Shown piece after piece: positions 59,801-64,000 of a stretch of DNA of 64,000 nt. The translations under genes were made by a program, and so were the position numbers. The DNA comes from Phlebiopsis flavidoalba (taxonomy: Eukaryota > Basidiomycota > Agaricomycetes > Polyporales > Phanerochaetaceae): contig JAOCPU010000053.1 of NCBI GenBank assembly GCA_035772785.1, positions 1-64,000 of the forward strand, written 5' to 3'. The notes beneath the pieces were generated by a model. That model was not told the origin of the DNA and made no database searches. It saw nothing but the letters and a program-made list of their open reading frames with translations. Within the stretch, counting starts at the first letter, position 1; each line of letters opens with the position of its first letter.

Positions 59801-62800
59801 AATGAGTGCCCACGTCCTGACTGAGCGCTTTCATAGCGAGGGAAAGAATCTGTCAGTGTATCAGTCGTAACCATAGCGCTGTAGTTTTGCCTCTATAACC
59901 TTGCACAAAGGGAAAAGGGACAATATTCCGACTATAATCACATGAGAAGGATGAGCAGTGTAACATTCATCATGAAGTGACGTACGTATTAATAGCATCC
60001 CTGTTCTGCGTATCCGTCCCTGTCATCTGTATCGCCCCATATGGGGTGTAGGATCCACTTTGCGACGTTAAAATGCTGGACCACCTGAGTCGGGAATGGA
60101 GACATACCAGTGCTGGAGAGCACACATGAAGGATTTGCGTCACTAGAGATCAAAATCGAAAAAAAAATCGAATACGCTCCATTTTGCATAACGCGTAAAA
60201 GCTGGGCAGAAACGCACGGGTAACTTCCATCAAGATAGCGGATACGCTATCCTTTACGCTTGATCTCCGAGTAGATATAGGCGAGTCGCCGGGACTCTGC
60301 CTTTTCTGGATCGAATGTTTCGTAACCTCGTCGGTCGTTACTGGGCTGAGACATAAGTAATAAAAAGTTTATAAGACAGGAAAGAAGAAGAGAAATGAGT
60401 AGTGCTGAGGACGCCGACGTCGTACCCCACTCTTATATCCCGACATTCTGTATATCCATGCGCTGGTTGAGTCCATATGTAGACGTGAATACGTCGGCGT
60501 GAGCTAAAGGCCAGCCTCCGAACGTCGGTGGACATCCACAGCGCGCCCTCCAACAGCGTCAATTCCGAGCGAGCACCCGCCAAGCAGCGTCCACGCCTTC
60601 TGTAGAAAGAGGACGAATGGGAAGTCACATGAGAAGGCAGGTTTAACTTGGAAGCTCTCCCCAAGAGACATATGCTGAACCGCCACTAGGTCAGGTCGTG
60701 GGGAGAGGTAATTTTGCATCGCCACTGAGAAACATCATCAAACCGTATAGGCGAGTTCATTGGAAATACTGGGCTCACGATATACCGCACAATAAGAGTC
60801 CGCGTCGGCACCGATTGGTGCGTCGCGGCACACTTCGTCCAGGTAGGTATGCCTCGATTTCATTTGACCGCGACGAAAAGCCTAGTGTGAACCTGCCCAG
60901 ATGCGCATACCCATTTTACTACGTGGACGCGCAGCTGCTGTATTCTGCATGGAAAGCGAATAGTAAGACGACGATAAGGTGTATGGTGAGTAAAATGCAA
61001 CTCATTACCCCATGATAATGTTCGCAGCCGCCATCAATATTGGGACACCTAGACACGGGCTACGCGAATCACCGAGTTTCTACTGTCACAGTACCCCACG
61101 TCGAGATACGTCCTATGGCCCATTCGACCATCAGTGCCTGTCCATACGGTTGTCACCTGTCGGCAGCGTAACTCATCCGCGCACCCATCGTACACAGTGC
61201 GCTGCCCACGTTTCCCATCCTGCACGAACACTGAATGGCGCAGAGGAAACGAGCTATGCGGTGACAATCTTGTCCCCCCACCCCATGATCGTCGGCCGGC
61301 TCGCTCGACGCGCCGACGTGAAGCTCCTGGGGGGCCTGGCATCGACGATCCCCCATGACCTTGTGGCATTGTTTCCCTTCCCAAATGTTTTCGCCGCGGG
61401 CGATGACACAGAGACGCTACCATTCCAGCGACTGGGGTACGCTGCGATGCATCTCGTTGGAGGCGCGACTAGCCGCATTCTATAGGAAAAGGAGCGGGAA
61501 GGAACTGAAGATACGTGCAGATCGACAAATCGGGTGCCGTTGGCTGGCGCTATGCCAGAGACGCGTGGATATGTGAGGCAGATGCTAACAGGACGGTGCA
61601 CTGCATGTCCAGTGAGAGCCTGTAATTCGAACGGATGGAATCAATAGCCCTCAGCGCGCCGGATTAAAGACTCCTTGGGGGAGGGTGGAGAGGGTTATGC
61701 CATGGACGAACGTGAATATGTGGAAAGCACTCTCGTTGTGGCATGGCGAGAAGGGAGGGACGATGCATCAGTCCCTTGGTGCATCCGACGTATTTCCAGC
61801 AAGGAGATACGCGCGACGTTTCTATCGAAGAAGAGTAAGGTTTCTCGTGCTTGAGATATTGCGATTCCTAATCGAGGGGAGAAGGGCAGCTACAAGATGG
61901 GCGTGCTGTGAAAGGTCTTGAAACCATCCACCCCATGGTATGAGCGTAAGCAACACCACCACAATCAATAGACAGATAACGGTACTCGCAGAGCTGAATG
62001 AAGTGCATCTATAATTCAAGAGTCTCCACAGATCAAAAACGTGAGCGATAGCCACAGTGCGTGTGAAAAAAAGTGACTCACATGTTCCACCTGCCAACTG
62101 CCCACCACTCCCTCTAGGCTTCACAGATGAGAGGCTGACGGGGATTCCCCAACGAGCGCAATTCTTCAGCACAGAAGTGAAGAAATGGCGTGAAGGCACG
62201 GAATCAAAGTCCGCGCGACCGCGTCGCGAACAGCCACGTGCGGATAGACGCCCATGCAGGCGGACCCACCGCGACCTCTGGGAAACCTCGCCGACGTTCC
62301 TTCGCGGCTCGTGGAGTCTCTTCTTAGATCGATTCGACGTTCTGCACAAGGAAAACGACCCACGAGCTAATAATGATACAACATATGGTCAAAATCGACT
62401 GGGAAGAAGGGAGGTGTAGCGAGAAAGGGGGATAGAGGGATGGACTTGACTTATCTGCGAGATGTCGAGAATAGCGGGCAAAAAATTACAACTCAGATAC
62501 GTCGCAGGGCTTTGCAATGTGGGCAGAGTAAGAGGATACTAGAAATAGGACGTTCGGGAGAAGAGAAATGTAGGCACAGAAAGAAGCAGAGTCCAGCGCG
62601 TCATGAGAGATAGAGTTCAGAAGCCCAGGCACAAAGCGAGCGGGAGAAGACGCGGCGGCGGCGGGCCAGAAGGCGTGCGAGAAAGGACGTGCATCGACGA
62701 CGCGTTGCTCTGCTGCACTGCAGAGCGATTTGACTCGATGCTCGTCCGTCCACAGCACACACGTCAGCAGAGGGGGGTTAGGTGCTGATGCCAGTCGAGT

Positions 62801-63588
62801 GTCCAGATACCAGGGAAAACGACGAGGGCAAGAGCGGGTTGAGAAACGCGCCAGGTAAAAAAGAGCTGCGAAAAAGCGCGAGAACTGTCGATGAGCGCAG
62901 GGCCGGTTGGTGGCGTGAAGGTGAGGAGAGGGTCGTCGGAGGTCAAAGTTTTCGGGAGCGTTGGGACACTTGTGACCCAAGATGGTGCAAGGCAGCCATC
63001 AATTATGCCCTGGTTCCACGTGGCTCTTCCCCGATCGTTCCCCGAGGCCTTGTTCTCGCCGCGAGAGAGTGCAAACACCTTCACTTTCATGACGAAGAAT
63101 ATAAATATATAATAGTTACTTACCTGAGCCTGGCCGCACGAATTGTGTATGAAACGAAGTTTTAAAATGTGCTTACGCACGCAGCGCACGCGACGCCGAG
63201 CGAGGTTGTGAACAGCCGAGACAAAACAGACACAAGCTCAGATGTCCGTTGTTTTTATATTCTGGAATGCAGCACATAAGAAAAAACAAAGCCCACATCA
63301 CTATTTCACCCAAAACACACACAAACGAGTAATTGACATGATACAGCAACGATCAACACAACAACCAGAATACGCGTGGCACTGTACTGCCCACCCCCAT
63401 GAGTCCTAACCCACAACACGCCATACAGTACTAACGGTGGCGCCCCATGGGTGTGATTCCACGACCCACAATCGGACTGGCTTCTTGGCAAGGAAATCAC
63501 GTGCCGAACGCAGGAAAATTGCAGACTGATATTGTCTTCGTGAGCTAAAGGAGGGGAGCGTCCGACTACACAGTACCCCACTCGAAGA
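56899..63588. other. 6.7 kb without an identifiable gene
   Basis: Alternating G+C-rich (56.9-58.7, 61.0-62.9 kb) and A+T-rich (58.7-60.2 kb) sequence. Minus-strand stretches at 58119-58671 (Pro/Ser/Arg-rich, two frames), 59136-59413 and 59989-60189, and plus-strand 61012-61485 (157 codons) are the longest open parts. None carries a motif I recognise. If the region is as indel-rich as the rest of the window, one or more real genes may be hidden here. Confidence 0.3.
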
Positions 63589-63600
63589 CCCCCCCCCCCC
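63589..63600. repeat. Homopolymer, 12 C
   Basis: A run of 12 cytosines in unassigned sequence near the right edge. Length uncertain for the usual technical reasons. No function visible. Confidence 0.85.
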
Positions 63601-63753
63601 TCATGCCCCGAACAGCCGTCATTCTGTCCTGTACTGTGTCTAGGCCCCGTCTATCATGTTATTAAACGACTAGTACAGCGGCAAGGCGGACCCCGCGTAC
63701 ATCGTAGCGGCGCATACGTGTGCGGGTGATGAGACAACAATACACAACCGAGA

Positions 63754-64000
63754 TTGGACACGGAGGCTCCGAGGATCCCGCCGAAACCCAGCGGCACGAG
63801 TCGTACGTCGTCTACAGTCGTCCTGCGGAGGTTGAAACTGCTGACAGCGCGTCCTGCTTTCCCGCCTGAACCTCATTTATCTACCGCCTCAAAAAGGTCT
63901 TCGCCTAGTTTAGAAGAACTCGTCGCCAATATCACGTAGGGACCGACATCGACATAGAGCTCAACGCGGAAGAAGGAGCTCTGTGCATCACCAATGATGG
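63754..64000 (+). CDS. Possible partial coding region running off the right edge
   Basis: A plus-strand open stretch begins MDTEAPRIPPKPSGTSRTSS, continues with SKRSSPSLEELVANIT, and in another frame gives GTDIDIELNAEEGALCITND up to the last bases of the window. The acidic tail after a Ser/Pro-rich part looks protein-like, but there is no motif and the gene would be cut by the window edge. Weak call. Confidence 0.22.

Noticed and set aside
1..64000. CRISPR array, rRNA genes, LTR or DNA transposon
   Set aside because: No regularly spaced direct repeats, no rRNA core sequence, and no transposase, integrase or reverse transcriptase motif seen in any frame.

Overview
The window looks like nuclear DNA of a filamentous basidiomycete, probably an Agaricomycete. 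Reasons: genes split by many short GT..AG introns (about 50-120 bases where I could fix both ends), and several families typical of that group: DUF6534 and DUF6533 multi-pass membrane proteins, a free-standing adenylate-forming reductase (NRPS-like), a single-pass surface protein family with a PPxY-like tail, and TAP-like secreted hydrolases. I see no bacterial, organellar or viral gene, no CRISPR array and no clear transposon.

Layout. 0.5-1.8 kb (-): short-chain dehydrogenase like 1-acyl-DHAP reductase. 3.8-5.5 kb (+): FAD-linked oxidase. 6.3-8.3 kb (+): serine hydrolase of the beta-lactamase/transpeptidase fold. 11.5-14.2 kb (+): cytochrome P450. 14.8-18.7 kb (-): GPI ethanolamine-phosphate transferase MCD4/PIG-N. 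19.1-21.1 kb (+): DUF6534-like protein. 24.9-29.4 kb (+): adenylate-forming reductase. 30.4-31.6, 39.4-40.9 and 41.3-42.7 kb (+): three further DUF6534 paralogs. 31.9-34.3 (-) and 35.5-37.8 kb (+): a divergent pair of TAP-like hydrolases. 43.0-44.4 kb (-): a different multi-pass membrane protein. 44.9-46.3 and 52.5-53.8 kb (-): two paralogous single-pass surface proteins, with a secreted histidine acid phosphatase (phytase, 48.0-49.7 kb, +) and a DUF6533 protein (50.6-52.2 kb, +) between them. The last 10 kb holds no gene I can name.

The main caveat is the state of the reading frames. Almost every recognised gene is broken by single-base insertions or deletions, often several per kilobase, while the protein sequence between breaks and the splice sites stays well conserved. 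The break also affects MCD4, an essential housekeeping gene in yeast. This fits uncorrected single-molecule sequence better than a block of old pseudogenes, but I cannot prove it from the window. Gene ends are exact only where stated; frames were followed by hand across breaks.

Functionally the left half combines redox enzymes (SDR, FAD oxidase, P450) with an adenylate-forming reductase that would reduce a carboxylic acid to an aldehyde or alcohol. This could be a small secondary-metabolite locus, though MCD4 and a DUF6534 gene lie inside it. The right half is rich in secreted hydrolases and putative membrane sensors or surface proteins.
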